Shown in pieces: positions 12,831-24,740 of a stretch of 64,000 bases of DNA. The notes under the pieces were generated by a model, which saw only the letters and a list, made by a program, of their open reading frames with translations, did not search any database and was not told the origin of the DNA. The translations under genes were made by a program, and so were the position numbers. Every line of letters begins with the position of its first letter. Position 1 is the stretch's first letter. This DNA comes from Agelaius tricolor (Eukaryota > Chordata > Aves > Passeriformes > Icteridae). The DNA is taken from NCBI GenBank assembly GCA_023055355.1, contig JALJCS010000001.1, positions 75,371,381-75,435,380 on the forward strand, read 5' to 3'.

Positions 12831-14794
12831 AGAGAGTACTTGAAGAAAGTTTTCCATTGTAATCAGAGATGGCTGAAGGCTTTTTGGCAGTGTAGGCAAA
12901 AATTTCTTTTCAGGGCAGCAGCAGGATGGGCTGTGAGAGTAGAAGGGCTGGAAGGGGCCAGGGGATTTCAGGAGATGGGGATGAGAATGCTGGGATGGGT
13001 CAGGAGGACTCCAGTAGGCAAGTGTGAGATTAGCAAGCTTTGGGAGACCACGAGTGTCAAACAGGCTCAGGAAATATCACAAACAACTGCAGAAAAGATA
13101 TGGAGGTGATTAAGCTTATTTTTTGGAAGGTGTGTGCTTCAGGAGGAGGTCACAGGGCCAGGGAGTTTAAATTGAAGCTTTACAGGCTGGAAATGGAGAA
13201 GAAAAGTCATGGATTCCAGAGAGGGAATGAAAGTGGTGGAACTGTTGAGAGAGGTATGAGTGGAGGGCGGGAGGGATTTGGGAGACACGGGTAGTTTGGG
13301 AACTGTCATTTGAAGAAGGGAATCTCACCTGATCAAACCCTTTCCCCTCTGGATTTACAGCTCCTATACTTCAGAGGAGAGTAAGCCCCACAGCCTGAGC
13401 CCCTGCCGACCCCCTGAGGCAAGAAACACCCCCTGATTTGTGCTGTTCCTATTTGTCCTACCATGCATCAGGGGACTAACACAAATGGATGGGAAGAGGG
13501 CTACATGCAGGCAAGGGTCTTGAGGGGGGACACCTGGGGAACAGTCCTTTCTGCTGCCAGGAGTAGCAGGAGACACCATAAGCTGCTGCCCACTCCACCT
13601 GTGCCCTGCCACAATTCCCAATCCTTCCCTTGGGGCAGGATCAGGGCATTACCTTGGCACCCACATATGCTGCAGCTCAGAGGGGTCCTCCACCTCTTTC
13701 CTGGCACTGCACAAGAAGGCAGCTTGTGGATCTCCCTTCCCATTGCTCTGGGCTCAGCTCAGCTCCTCTCACCTGTGCTGTGATTTGGCTCTGATCTTAT
13801 ATAAGAGCCACACAAGTGGCAGAGAGTCTACCAAGGCTCTTGGTAAGCCAGTTCAATGAGTGATGCAAAAACCATACACCTCTTTACTGGTTTGAATCTA
13901 TTTAGCATCAGAAGCATGGGATAAAAAGAAACAGAGCAGAAGAGAAGTGCAAATTTTGCAAGGCTGGTCAACAGTCTGAGAAAAAAGTATAGCAAAGACA
14001 GCTTTTCTCTAGGTGCAAGGTTAGAAACACAGGGCAGAAGGAGAGAGAAGAAGCTGACATGAATTGGATTAGGCAGCTAATGAAGGATTGAAGCAATTTA
14101 TTATATTGCTACTGTGGAGGAAAACAAATACCTTCCTCCCAGAGATGAGAGATGAGGAAAGAAGTGGATATTTTTTCAGTGCAGAGTGCAAAAAGCTAGT
14201 GGTTGTCATGTCAGAATACAGTATCATTGGCTCTGAGGGGGAAAGTGTGGAAGAGTTAAGACTTCCAAACCTGAACTGAAGATTTATAAAGTCTTCCTGA
14301 AAAATGAAAGCAGAATTTTCCTTCGATAAACAGAATTTGTCAAATACCGTATCTTTTGTGTCCAGTTTGGTATTCCCTCTCTGACAGTGCCCAGATCTGA
14401 TTTGTCAGAGGGAGACAGTGTGTTTTGTGTAACACACACACACAAAGGGAGTAGCTCAGTCTTATGGAGGGGAATCAGGCCACACATGGATGCCTAAGTC
14501 CCATTTTGTTTTCCTGACAACCTCTAATCCAGCCTTGGGCTGTGTACTCTCTCCTTTTTCAGTAGCCGCACTATGGCTGGAAGCAAAGTTAGTGCACTGA
14601 GGACTTTCTGAAAGGCTGTTCATTTCATGACATAGAGGAAGCCCCACAGAATAAGGGGGAAATGTAGACCATAAAACCAGACAATACTGTTCCTGGCTGG
14701 ATGCTGGCCTGAGTAAGCCAGAGAAAAGGGATATAACCTAAGAAGTAGGGCAGAGCAAAAGAGGATGCTCCTGAATCTGCTTACCTAGTTTATT
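12831..14794. other. Noncoding DNA, no feature recognised
   Basis: Purine-rich between about 12,930 and 13,300 and GC-richer near 13,370-13,780, where frames are open on both strands without recognisable products. A TATATAAG word at about 13,797 has no accompanying promoter features. A short (CA)n lies at about 14,432-14,445. Confidence 0.55.
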
Positions 14795-15178
14795 ATCATA
14801 GAATTATGGAATATTCTGAGTTGGAAAAGACCCACAAGAATCATTGATACCAACTCCTGGGCCTCTGCAGGACAACCTCAAGAACCATCATGTGCCTGAG
14901 AGGGTTGTCCAAATTCTTCTTGAGCTGTGTCAGGCTTGGTGCTGTGACCACTTCATGGGGACCCTGTTCCAGTGCCTAATCACCATCTGGCTAAAGAATC
15001 TTATTCTAATATTCAGCTTAAAGCTCCCCTGACAAAACTTCAGGCCATTCCCTGAGATCCTGTCACTGTCACTACAGAGATCAGTGCCTAATCCTCCACT
15101 TCTCCTCATAAGGAAGCTGTAGACTGTGATTGGGTCCCTTCTTTTATTCCTCCCTGTTTCTAACAGAGAAATACAGAC
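14795..15178 (-). mobile_element. CR1 LINE 3' end (Neoaves-type subfamily)
   Basis: The plus strand opens with ATCATAGAATTATGGAAT, the reversed octamer-type tail of CR1. It continues with GAGTTGGAAAAGACCCACAAG, CAACTCCTGGGCC, TGTGCCTGAGAGGGTTGTCC, CTGTTCCAGTGCC and AGCTTCAGGCCATTCCCT-like words in the order of a CR1 3' end. The element therefore runs on the minus strand. It is 5'-truncated, as most CR1 copies are, and keeps only the 3' part of ORF2 and the tail. It is among the less diverged copies here. The wording fits CR1-J/E-like subfamilies of neoavian birds, from memory. Confidence 0.88.
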
Positions 15179-17648
15179 ATGCCACTTTTTAAATGGAAAT
15201 GAAAATCAAAATGGCTTTTTTGAGAACTGATCCAGGTCCTGGGAGAATATTTGCCTAGATCCATCTCGCAGAAAATTGCTTCTGGTGACAGTAATTTTAT
15301 TTCAGTGACTGAAGGAAAGGGGTGTAATGGAGAAATCTGGTCATTGATGGTGAGGAGTGGGGGTCCAGGCAGCTGTTCCAGGTGTGCTGTGGGGCTAGTA
15401 CACATCTGGATGCACTAGGTGGCAGGATCTGTCTGCAGCAGTGAAACATGCTGTGGGAATGGTGTTTGCACTGGACAGAGAGCAGGTGGAGAGCATATTT
15501 CCTCGGAGATGCCAAAAATGAGTCCAAAAGATCTCTATCTAAAGATGGTATGCAATTCATTACCAAATGCAAAACAGTCTGCTCCAGCATAGCTCACTGA
15601 TGAGCAAGAGACTTACATTTTGTTGACTGAAAAGGAAAAAGGGGAGTTTTGCTATCAAAATATCTAGAAGCCTTGTTTTCAGGTAGAGAGAGAACACCAT
15701 GGGAAACAGCTCAGTGTCCTCTTTCTCTACCTGTTTGATATTCAATAAATTTAAAACTGAATTGCTTGTTACATCTTGGGCAGACAGGGATTCATGTCTG
15801 CTCCTATATCCTGCTCTTGGCCTGACAGAATCATAATTTGGTTCTTGCCTGGAAACTGTGCTCAAGAGCAGCAAACAGCAGGGGTGTGAGAAGACCTGAG
15901 GTGTTCTCCAGTGAAAGCCTTGTTTGAGAAGCCCTGGTCCAGGGGAGGGCTCTCTATGAAGAGAGGTTTATTAGAGGTGCTGGTAGCAGCTGTGGTGGCA
16001 GAGATATGAGCAAAAGGAGAAATCACATCCTTGCTTCTGTGGAGGGGGATATTGATTTTATGTGATTTGGCTAAAACTGCATGGAAAGTTAATAACAGGG
16101 CCAAGATTGGTGCCAAATGAGCTCCCTGGAGCCCCAAGTTTGGATGTGCAACCATGTCTAGTGTGAAAGCAGGTGTTAGCTGCTTTCTGAGTTATGGGCT
16201 AAAGATCTTGATGTTGTCTGACAAAAAGAAGATAAAGCTTGGGAATAGTGAAAAACCCTGACCACAATATTGGAATGTTGTCAGCCTGAAAGTGTAGTTT
16301 GGTGAAGGGACAGGTCCTGTTTTTCCCCAGTGTTGAGCATTTGGGGTTCAGCCTGCTCTCTGCAGATTCCAACAGGTCACACATTAAGTATGTGTTTCCT
16401 AGATGAGATCCACAGGATCTCTGCTGCAAAAGATCTCCTAGTCACAAAAACTTGAAAACTGTTCGTGTGGTTGTAGACTTCTTCCTGTGTACTTCAGAGG
16501 CATAACATAAAAGATAGACCCACACCAAAAGGCGAATCTTCATGCTCTGTCCCTGTGAGGGATTCTGAAAGGGATTTTTTTTTTTTTTTCAGAATAACAG
16601 CATGAATATAACTTGGCATTTTCAATTTTAAGCAGTGACCAAATGAACTTTAGGTCATGCCTTCATATGGAAGTCTGTTGTTTTGGCTCCTCTCTGACAA
16701 GCAAATAGTGAAAACCAGGTGGTGGACAAGACTCTGACATACTGTACCTTTATGTATCCTTCTGAAGAATGCATCAATGATAAGGCAATACAGTTTCTTT
16801 TCCCTAAGTTTTGCAGAGTATGCTTTCTATTTTGTGCAGGTTGAAGTGCATATTGGCTCATTTTTTCCTATGGCAGCCCCTGGTCAATTGGTCATGTTGC
16901 ACATAATTAATTTTGACGGTCATCATCTGATCCCTCTTCCCACAACATTTGCCGCTTATGCCACTGTAATTAGAGCCCTTGCTTAACTTCTTCTGATCTA
17001 AAAAATGTTGAAAGAAAGTATCATTTTGCCTTCAAGATCCATCCAGACCAAAACCTATGTTTGATTTGATATACTTGGACTGACAAATAAAACCACAGGT
17101 AAGAAAAATAAACCTGTGGATTCTTTGCCAGGTAGAGCAAGGAGGAAAGTAAGGCTGCCCTGTTCCCTGCTTTCCTTTTCTTGTGACTGAAAAGTAAACT
17201 GGCAGAGGGAAGCATCCTATGGCATACGGTCAAAGGGGCAATTTCATTGCCCTGTCTGTACTTGAGGACCATGGAAAGGGACATCAGCTTCCTGGGGTGA
17301 TGTGGAGCCAGCTTTGGTGGTGGCTTTTGATGGGGAATAGAGTAGAGAACACACTCCTGGTTGTCTTTGGAGCAGCAAGAGCTGCTGCAGAGCAGGAGCA
17401 GCAAGGGCTGCTGCTTCCCCCTCAGGTCTGACTCCCTGTGGAGCATCCCCAGTTGGGGATGGCAGCACACAGGGACCATGCAGGTCCCTCAGTCCCACCC
17501 TGAGTGCTTCCAGTACAGTGAGATTTTACTGCTTGGAGGCCATAAAAGTGCCTTAACAAAAGCTGGCATAAAATTTGGGCAACCTTCCAGAGCAAAGGCA
17601 TGAAAATCCTCCCAAGCTGAAGAGCTGCATTTCAATTGTGTGCAACCA
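15179..17648. other. Noncoding DNA, no feature recognised
   Basis: The longest open frame is about 152 codons on the minus strand (17,021-17,479). Its conceptual protein has no domain pattern and overlaps open frames in other phases across a GC-richer patch. A 15-base T run at 16,575-16,589 is flanked by the 9-base inverted pair ATTCTGAAA/TTTCAGAAT. Confidence 0.55.
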
Positions 17649-17717
17649 CTTGTGTATTAACTCTAAACCTCTGGCCTCACTGCTTGTGTATTAACTCTAA
17701 ACCTCTAAACCTCACTG
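17649..17717. repeat. Tandem duplication, two copies of about 34 bp
   Basis: Copy one (17,649-17,682) and copy two (17,683-17,717) both start CTTGTGTATTAACTCTAAAC and end CCTCACTG. They differ only in a few bases and one inserted base near CTCTGG/CTCTAAA. The near identity shows a recent duplication. Confidence 0.9.
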
Positions 17718-18720
17718 CTTCACCAGATCCTCCTTCCATTGGCAATTATCCCCTCTCTCCTCTCTGCTTTCCCCAGTTAGTCATGCCTTCTTTTCTTTTA
17801 TTGGCTGATCCCACTTTCCCCACCTCCTCCTGCCCATGTTTTTTCTTCTCATCTTTCCTCTCCAGAGCTTTACCAAGATCCTTTGCCAGTTAGAGTGCTC
17901 TCTTGCATTAGCTAAGCCCAACACTCATTCTGCTGCCTTCCAGCAGACAAACCTGGAAGAGGCCAAGGCAAGGCCAGGAATGGCAATCCAAATGCACAGC
18001 AAAACACACAAAACTGGCACATATGGGTCATTGAATATCACTTTGGGCACAGGAACAAGAAAGCACTGGTAATCGTGAGAAACAGTGGTTTTGGCAGTGC
18101 AGGGGAATGACATCTAGTCAGGACTTTCCAGGTGCAGCTTTACTTCTATTTCTGAAAAAAAGGCACTGAGAAGGGAACATGGATAGCCTGGGATGAAGCA
18201 TGTCTGTCTGTGGAGGGCACAAGCAGGATTTCTAGCCCAAGTTTATGATAGTCTATCAAGTTTGAGAAGCAGTCTGCAGCCCCAGGAGTGGCCTGAACTG
18301 ATATCCAAGTACAGCAGGTGGACTTTCCTCTTATAAACACTTATTTGTTCCTAACAATGATTCCACCAGACACCAGTCAGCCTTGACCGGGCTGAGTTCA
18401 CTCAGCAAGTACCTCAACTCAATCACTTGTTTTTGGTTTGTCTGGAAAAAAAAAAAAGGAAATGAGAGAAAAAGAAATCCCAGGAAAAGTGAACATTTCT
18501 GAGAATGATGGTTGTTTGCTGTTTCGCTTCAGTTTTATATGAACTATTTGGGTTGGCTATAGCAGAGCTGCCAGGTGGCTAAACATGCCGAGTGAGTGTG
18601 GTCAGTGCTTGGGACACGCACTGTGCTCAAGGCATCCAAAAAATTACTCTTGACCTTCATTTAGTCTGCCAATCACTGCAGGCTGCCCTTACATCACATT
18701 TTCTCACTAGCCAGTAACAG
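17718..18720. other. Noncoding DNA, pyrimidine-rich at the left end
   Basis: About 17,720-17,880 is C/T-rich. An A run lies at about 18,447-18,459. No gene or repeat family was recognised. Confidence 0.55.
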
Positions 18721-19060
18721 ATTCATAGAAATTAGGGATGGAAAAGACCTGTTAGGTCACACAGTCCACTTCCCCCCCCTTCCTTCTCTCCGCTCCCCGA
18801 AGGTCAGCCCAGGGCTGTTCCCTACAGTGTATTTTCTAGTGCTTTGTCCAGTCTTATTTGAAATGACTCAAGTGGTGGGGCTGCCAGCATTTCCCTCTGG
18901 GAGCCTATCCCACAGTCTAATGGGTTTCACTGTTAATTTTTTCCTGATTCCCAGCCTAAAATATCCCTTTACTGGTTTTGTCTCATTACCCACTTGCACC
19001 ACCCTCCACAGTTCCTCTCCTTCCTCCTCATTAGCAGCGCTAACACTCCACTCTGAGAAA
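18721..19060 (-). mobile_element. Old CR1 LINE 3' end
   Basis: The plus strand reads ATTCATAGAAATTAGGGATGG, then GAAAAGACCTGTTAGGTCA, GCTGTTCCCTACAGTGTATTTTC, TAGTGCTTTGTCCAG, GACTCAAGTGGTGGGGCTGCC, CCCACAGTCTAATGG and TTTTTCCTGATTCCCAGCCT. This is the ordered 3' end of an archosaur-type CR1 subfamily lying on the minus strand. It is a different and older-looking subfamily than the copy near 14.8 kb. The homopolymer CCCCCCCC near 18,772 lies inside it. The conceptual frames here are by-products of the LINE and not host genes. Confidence 0.85.
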
Positions 19061-19867
19061 TCACCAGTTAGCTGAGAATTTAAAACTGTTTTGCAAAAAG
19101 TAGGCACTAGTGCTTCCTTTAGAGCCACTGCAAAGAGAAGTTAAGGAGCTGGGAGAGAAAGTGAGCAATGACTAGAACCAGACACAAACCTCACATCTTG
19201 TAGCTCATTTCATGGCCTTGGTAGATGAAAGCCTGTTCTCACCTCTCCAGTCAAATTTACACACAGTGAGTTGAAAATGAGCAGGCAAGAGAAGGTTTTG
19301 ATATTGATCACAGCAATCCCTTGACACTTCAGTTTATTGAAGTGGTGACTGGGAAGAAGGTTCAGAGTCTTTTTCTATTCCATCACCTTCTCCCAAAAAC
19401 TGTCTTATTGATGTTTGGACTTAGCAATATCCAGAGCTTTTTTTTGGAGTAGGATGAGGCAGGTTGCCAGTGTTTTCTGACTAGATAACGTCTCAACCCA
19501 AATTTCTGGATGTAAACAGATACCATAGTAGACTGTCTCTAACTCCAAGCTTCACAGCTGGGCCTTGTCTCTAATGATACATTGAACTAAAATCCCAGCT
19601 CCAAACAGGCACAATATCAGATTGAGATTTTGAGCCTCGAGCCTCTGTCTGGTCAGAGATGCTTTCTCATTTACCCTTCATCAAGTGTTCTCGAAACCAC
19701 TCTGACATTTTAGATCAGGTCTTATTTCCTGGGAGACCTTTGCAAAGGTGCTTGCTAATCTGTGGTAATGTGATCCTAGCTTTATCTTAGTGTTTGTTGG
19801 TGCTCTTTGAAGCAATCGGGCATGGCGGGAGCCCAACCTGCGAGGTCCCTTGAGAACTGGGCCCTCA
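19061..19867. other. Noncoding DNA between two CR1 remnants
   Basis: No feature was recognised. Open frames are short. Confidence 0.55.
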
Positions 19868-20030
19868 GAAACCAGAGATGGAAGAGACCTACAGGATTAC
19901 TCATCCTGCTCATTCCCCCGCCAATACAAGCCTGTTCCCCACGGTACATTTTCCAGGGCTGTGTCCAGACTGATCTTGTTTTTAAATGATTCATATGATA
20001 GGGTTTCCTCCAGTTCCATTGGTGACTGGA
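19868..20030 (-). mobile_element. Old CR1 LINE 3' end, short fragment
   Basis: The words AGAGATGGAAGAGACCTAC, CCGCCAATACAAGCCTG, TTCCCCACGGTACATTTTCC, GGGCTGTGTCCAGACTG and TTTTAAATGATTCATATGATAGGG follow the same order as in the copy at 18.7 kb, so it belongs to the same or a sister subfamily. It is on the minus strand, truncated after about 165 bases and more diverged. The two copies sit about 0.8 kb apart in the same orientation. Confidence 0.75.
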
Positions 20031-22562
20031 TGGTTGCCAGAACATTTTTTTTTCCCCCCTTTCTTTGACTTTGCCTCTTTGGATTCATCCAGAATTTTGA
20101 GGTCTGCAATTTGTACTGAACATAAACTGGCAGGGAGTAACTGGAGAGAAAATTTTGACTTTATCCTTGAGGATAACCCAGAGGTTTCTTCAGGCAAACA
20201 AATCTCTGACAGAAGCCAAGAAAAGTGTTGTTTCAGAGAGCCTGGGCTGCTGGTGAAAGTTGCTTGTGAAGGACAGATGTGGGTTGGTTTAAAAGCACCT
20301 CTCCAGGCCTTCAGGCTGACATCAGTGGTACCACTGAGGTTTTTGTCCTAGCTGCCAAACTCTCATGGCTGGTGACTGGGATTGCTTTCTTCCCTGAATT
20401 TACAATGGCAGTCTGAATTTCAGGGGACTATGCTGGGCCTATAGCCAGTGTGTAACAGCGAGGTTTGCCAGGTGCATTGCTGCATTCTAGCTCCTTTTCT
20501 TGCTACCCCATGGCATAAACACTTCCGTTATTGCCCCACATTTTTTTCCCTCCTATGTCACTTGTCACTGTCCTGTGCACTGTTTGGAGTTCTTGGATAC
20601 TGATGTCTGTGTGCTCAGGATCTCATCCTTCATGAAGTTCATGAATTGCCACCTGGAAAATCATTTGGGATGAGCAATATGATCAGATTTTCTGTGGCCT
20701 TCAGCACTTGCTTGTGGGCAGCCATGTCCTCAAAAGGACAAAGCCTATCTCAGGAAAGAGCTGCAACTAGTAACAAAGCTTCCACTATAAAGGAAGTGGA
20801 AAGGACCAAGGACCAAGATTTCACCCCTTCTACTTTTCCCTCCATTTTTTCTCTGTTGCTTCTTCAAAACTTTTTCTTTTCCCTTTCAGGGGTGGGTTGT
20901 TTTGTGTGTGGGATGTGGGGTGGGGCATGCTGTGTGTATCTCTGCAGCCACGGGTAGCTATTGCTTAAAGCCAGTGCTGCCAACAAGAACCTGGTCTGGA
21001 ATGTCAGCGGTCTGTAGGCTGAAGGATCCCTGCAATGGACAGCTAGAAGATAGAAAAGATTGGGAAATAGTGCATGAAAAACTAAAGAAGGAGGGTAAGG
21101 AAGAAGAGGACAGAGCTCAGGGCTACCTCTTCACAGAGCACAGTTGTCCCAGAGTCCCTTGGAGCTTGCCTGCCTTCATCCATCACAAGAGCCGTGATCT
21201 TCATCAGCAGGATGAAACCACCTCTCCACAGTGGACCCTAAAAATCCTTGCCCTGCACCTGTTTCCTCCTGGACATTTAGAGGTTTCTTTTTAATCTCCA
21301 GACATGACACGTCACTTAATGACAAATTATTCTCTGGTATGATTAATCTTAGAAAAAAGCTGGGTGTCCATGAGCCTCCTTATTACTTTTACTTAAAGGA
21401 GTGGCAAAACCTAATTTCTTCTTTTTTAGTGCCAGCCAGCTGCAATAGGCTTATCTAAGAAGATCTTAAAGCACACTTTATCTTCCTGCATGTGCTCTTA
21501 GAGATGTCTGCATGTGTTTTCCATTATTTTATCTTGTCATTTTATCTTGGAGCCTGAACAATGACTTTTAGACTGCACTGATTTTTGTCCTGTAGGATCA
21601 AAACCAGTGGGATCCAGACTGGGTTAGAAGGATGATGGCCAAGTGAGTTCCAACAGGTGACTTGTGTGCACTGCACTGTGCTACATGTGACCTATATGGT
21701 TTTCTTTTTTACTTGCACAGCTAAAATATGTGAACTTAAGGAGATCCTTTCCTGGAAAATTCTTGCCACTCATCAGTCAAAAAGCTTTTGTTACTTAGAA
21801 GCAAAGGTCATGAGGAAACCCGTATTGTTTAGAAGGAGAAAAATTATTATTATAAACACTCTGATCTGGAAATGTATTGTACTGTCACCCGATAATATTC
21901 AGAATAAAAATATTATTCCTTAGCAGTGACTGAAATGGAAGGCTGACCACAGAGGAAATAATATGAATTCTGACACAAATTAGCTAAAGCAAGATAATTA
22001 GAAATCAAAGTAGGAAGCTGGTGTGGAGGAATTTAGTCCAGTTTTTCTCACACTGCAGATGATTGTAGATACATTCACCCTGCAGTATATATTTCTTAAC
22101 ATCCTGAGCCAGTGAATGCATTTGCAGTCAGTGCCCATGGCTGGCACCAAGTTGTGTGGCCATCCCCATGGCATGGGACACATCGAATCTTCCTGCTCCC
22201 CATAAAACACACTGCTCCATGAACAGTGGTGAGATATCACCGCGGAGATATGCGCACTTAGATTATTTAACTTTTCACCACGTAGGAAACAAATCACATT
22301 TAGTTTTTTTATAAATTAAGATAAAGTTCAAATGGTGATCATCCTGTGGACAGACAGGAAAAAAAAGGTGGTCCAGTTTCAGAGCTAGAGAATACAAACC
22401 AGAGATAATCTTTATTTTTTTAAAGCCATCCCACAAAGGTCAAATTTAATAAGTTTCAGGGTAAAGTGAAGGAATAATTTATTTTATCTGGCATGTAACT
22501 GATAACAATGAATGTGTTTTTGATCTGTTTATTTATAGCATCACCACTATTGTAGATATGGT
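20031..22562. other. Noncoding DNA, no feature recognised
   Basis: A plus-strand frame of about 130 codons (20,902-21,294) encodes a charged, domain-free conceptual peptide. No splice-flanked conserved exon could be supported. GT-rich words occur at 20,890-20,940. The rest is AT-rich. Confidence 0.5.
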
Positions 22563-22770
22563 GGGTTGAAAATTTTCCATAAAAATTGTTTTTGGATGAA
22601 GGTTTTCCTTTTGACAGTGTAATTTATTTTGGTGAAGAAATGATCACTCTTGGGAAAGAGTTTCCCCTGAAAAATAGTATTTTGGCTGAAAATAGATTTT
22701 CTTTATTATTGTTTTTTTTCTTTTTTCCTATGAAAAGTCAGAATTTTCCATGGTGAGAAAAGAAAATTCC
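22563..22770. repeat. Old AT-rich interspersed-repeat-like stretch with repeated GAAAATTTTCC words
   Basis: GAAAATTTTCCAT near the left end recurs as AGAATTTTCCATGG and AGAAAATTCC near the right end. TTTTGACAG, ATTTTGGTGAAGAAA, GGGAAAGAGTTTCCCC and TTTTGGCTGAAAA words lie between. The pattern resembles a fold-back repeat I associate with archosaur and turtle genomes, but I cannot name it. It could equally be diverged low-complexity sequence. Confidence 0.35.
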
Positions 22771-23011
22771 AAGTAGCTTCAGCATGAGGTATTTTATAGA
22801 TAGGCGAGGAATAATCCTGCCTCAAAGGGAGTATAAAAGAAACTGTCAAAAATCTAAGAAATTTGGATCAGTAATTTTGAAGTTACAAAAGTTTAAATTC
22901 AGCAGCTTTTCATTTGCTTAATAGAACCTCTGCGGTGATGTATTTTTAATGCCTCAATTTGGGATTGCCCATCTGAGAACATCTCATTCCAATCACAAAG
23001 TCCTTTTCCAT

Positions 23012-23095
23012 AGTGTTTAAAGTCAGTAGAGACAGTGAGATCATCTGCTTTGGCCTCCTTACATGTAACTCAGTTAACCCCTTTCTGAGCCCAGA
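23012..23095 (-). mobile_element. Ancient CR1 3'-end remnant
   Basis: Plus-strand words GTTTAAAGTCAGTAGAGACAGTGAGATCATCTG, broken here as GTTTAAAGTCAG, GACAGTGAGATCATCTG, GGCCTCC and AGTTAACCCCTTTCTGAGC, follow the layout of an old CR1 3' end (GGGACCATTGTGATCATCTAG, GACCTCC). It is on the minus strand and heavily diverged. It may be the 3' end of the same element whose ORF2 part starts at about 23.84 kb in the same orientation. Confidence 0.45.
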
Positions 23096-23837
23096 AGTCA
23101 CGTTTGGCTGAATCACGGATAGAAGAGCAAAGCTCCTACACTTTCCTTTCAAGAGTGGTTCACCTTCTTCCCGTGTTGTTTCTTCTGTTAGATCTATCTA
23201 AAATTGCTCAAGCGCTTAACTGAAAATCTGCTTTTTGGCTATTGACAATAATTTTCTGTGTGTATTCAGATAGGTTAAGGATTCCCTGTCCAATCCATTA
23301 CTTTATTTTCATAAGATTGTGGTACGTGACCATCAAATTACCAAAATTTTATTAATCGTTAGTAATGTGTTGGTGGTATATGCAGTAGAGTTCTTCAGTT
23401 TCTGCCGGTGCTTGCTGGGTGTGGGAGGAGTGGGGAAAAGAGAAAAACAATGTTCTTTAAAAATGTCAAAATTTTATTCAGTGTGGTGGCTTTTGCCCCA
23501 CCAAAGATACAGGAGGAATTTAATCTTAGATAACAGCACCTTAGCAGGTCTCTCAGGGCTGCAGCAGCACTTTTTTCTTGATGCCAGGACCTCAGCCTGG
23601 CCCATTAGATCTTTAAAATCCATCTCAGAACTGAACTGCTGCTATCCAAAGAACCTTTCTCTTTTATAGGAACAGCCCATTCTTTTTCTTTCTTGCACAT
23701 ATGAATTTTTGGAAAGCCCTTTTTTAGTAGACCCAGGTTACTGTGCACTACAGTTCACTCTGCTTGCCCTCTCCCCACTTTTTTCTGCCATTCACTGTTT
23801 TCAAATCATCCATGAAAAATATCACCTGTAATTTTAA
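23096..23837. other. Noncoding DNA between two CR1 pieces
   Basis: No recognisable family. If the flanking CR1 pieces were once one element, this stretch would be either an insertion or unalignable decayed LINE sequence. A frame of 116 codons (23,319-23,669) has no known resemblance. Confidence 0.45.
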
Positions 23838-24740
23838 ATATCCTTTCAAATACTTGAGGATAGTATGGTGTAGATCTCAGATTTATAACGAGCATTTTGT
23901 GACCCTCCTAGAAACAGCCCTATTTGCTACATTATTTACAAATAGTTTGGCTTATATCAGTTGGCTAATTTTCAACATATTAAGTATACAGTTTCTTAGT
24001 ACTATATACTGCTGATTTTTTTATCAGAATATTGTGTGGTATCAAGTCAAACACCCCATAAAATTTTATTACATCTACACAGTTAAATTTATCCAAAAAA
24101 AACTTAGAGAATGAACTCAAGTTTGTTTAAGTAACATTATTTTCCATAACCCATTTCATGTTGTCTGGTATTCATTATATTGTTCTCCTTTATCAGTTAA
24201 ATTCCATATGTGCTTTTTTTATTCTTTTGTTTGAGGTCGATGTCAGGATATTCAGTAATGTAACTCTGGTAGGTAGTTTGCTGCTCTCAAATGTTTGCAC
24301 AAGGTGATCATTCATCTTGTGCTTTCAGACTTGTTTGGTATTCTGGGATTTAGTAAAAATAAGCAACAAGTGAGCAGTGATTTCTTTAGGCAAGTATTTT
24401 TGACTCCTGAGTTCAAGTTATCAAGCTGATGGCTTTAAAATATACATCCCTATATAACATTATCTAATTCCCTATTTTGTACCTTTTTTATTCTTTGAAA
24501 TACAAAAATGACTAATCATACTTGGGTGATTGAGACACATAATGGTAAAATAGAAAACATATTTATTTTATTTTTAAAAATTATTTCTATTTAGATTTTT
24601 GCACTTGTCACTGAGAAATCGCTATTAATTTTCTTTGATCTCATTATATTTAGTTTTTTTTTATTTCAACTTGTTTTGCCAACCATGGTGTTTTCCTTAG
24701 GATCTTTTGCCCATTTTACACACCTTCTGCTGTTTACAAA
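23838..24740 (-). mobile_element. Ancient CR1 ORF2 remnant (reverse transcriptase region), internally deleted
   Basis: CR1 is an autonomous non-LTR retrotransposon whose ORF2 encodes endonuclease and reverse transcriptase. The reverse complement of 24,022-24,054 reads VFDLIPHNILI, matching the CR1 reverse-transcriptase motif AFDxVPHDIL. The plus strand continues with AAATTTTATTACATCTACACAG, TATTTTCCATAACCCATTTC and TGGTATTCATTATATTGTTCTCC-type words in the correct order for the region upstream of that motif, then GTTCAAGTTATCAAGCTG from the linker. At 23,838-23,880 a piece from nearer the 3' end (CTTTCAAATACTTGAGG) joins almost directly to GACCCTCCTAGAAAC at 23,901, so several hundred bases between them are missing. 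Stops and indels break the frame. The best-supported part is 23,895-24,440. Beyond 24,440 the match is weak. Confidence 0.75.

Noticed and set aside
13793..13808. TATATAAG word as a TATA box
   Set aside because: No CCAAT, GC box, initiator or downstream exon nearby.
17021..17479. Minus-strand frame of about 152 codons
   Set aside because: Two other frames on the same stretch are also open and the product is featureless.
20700..20730. Weak REST/NRSE-like phrase (TTCAGCACTTGC...GGGCAGCC)
   Set aside because: Several core positions differ from the 21-base consensus.
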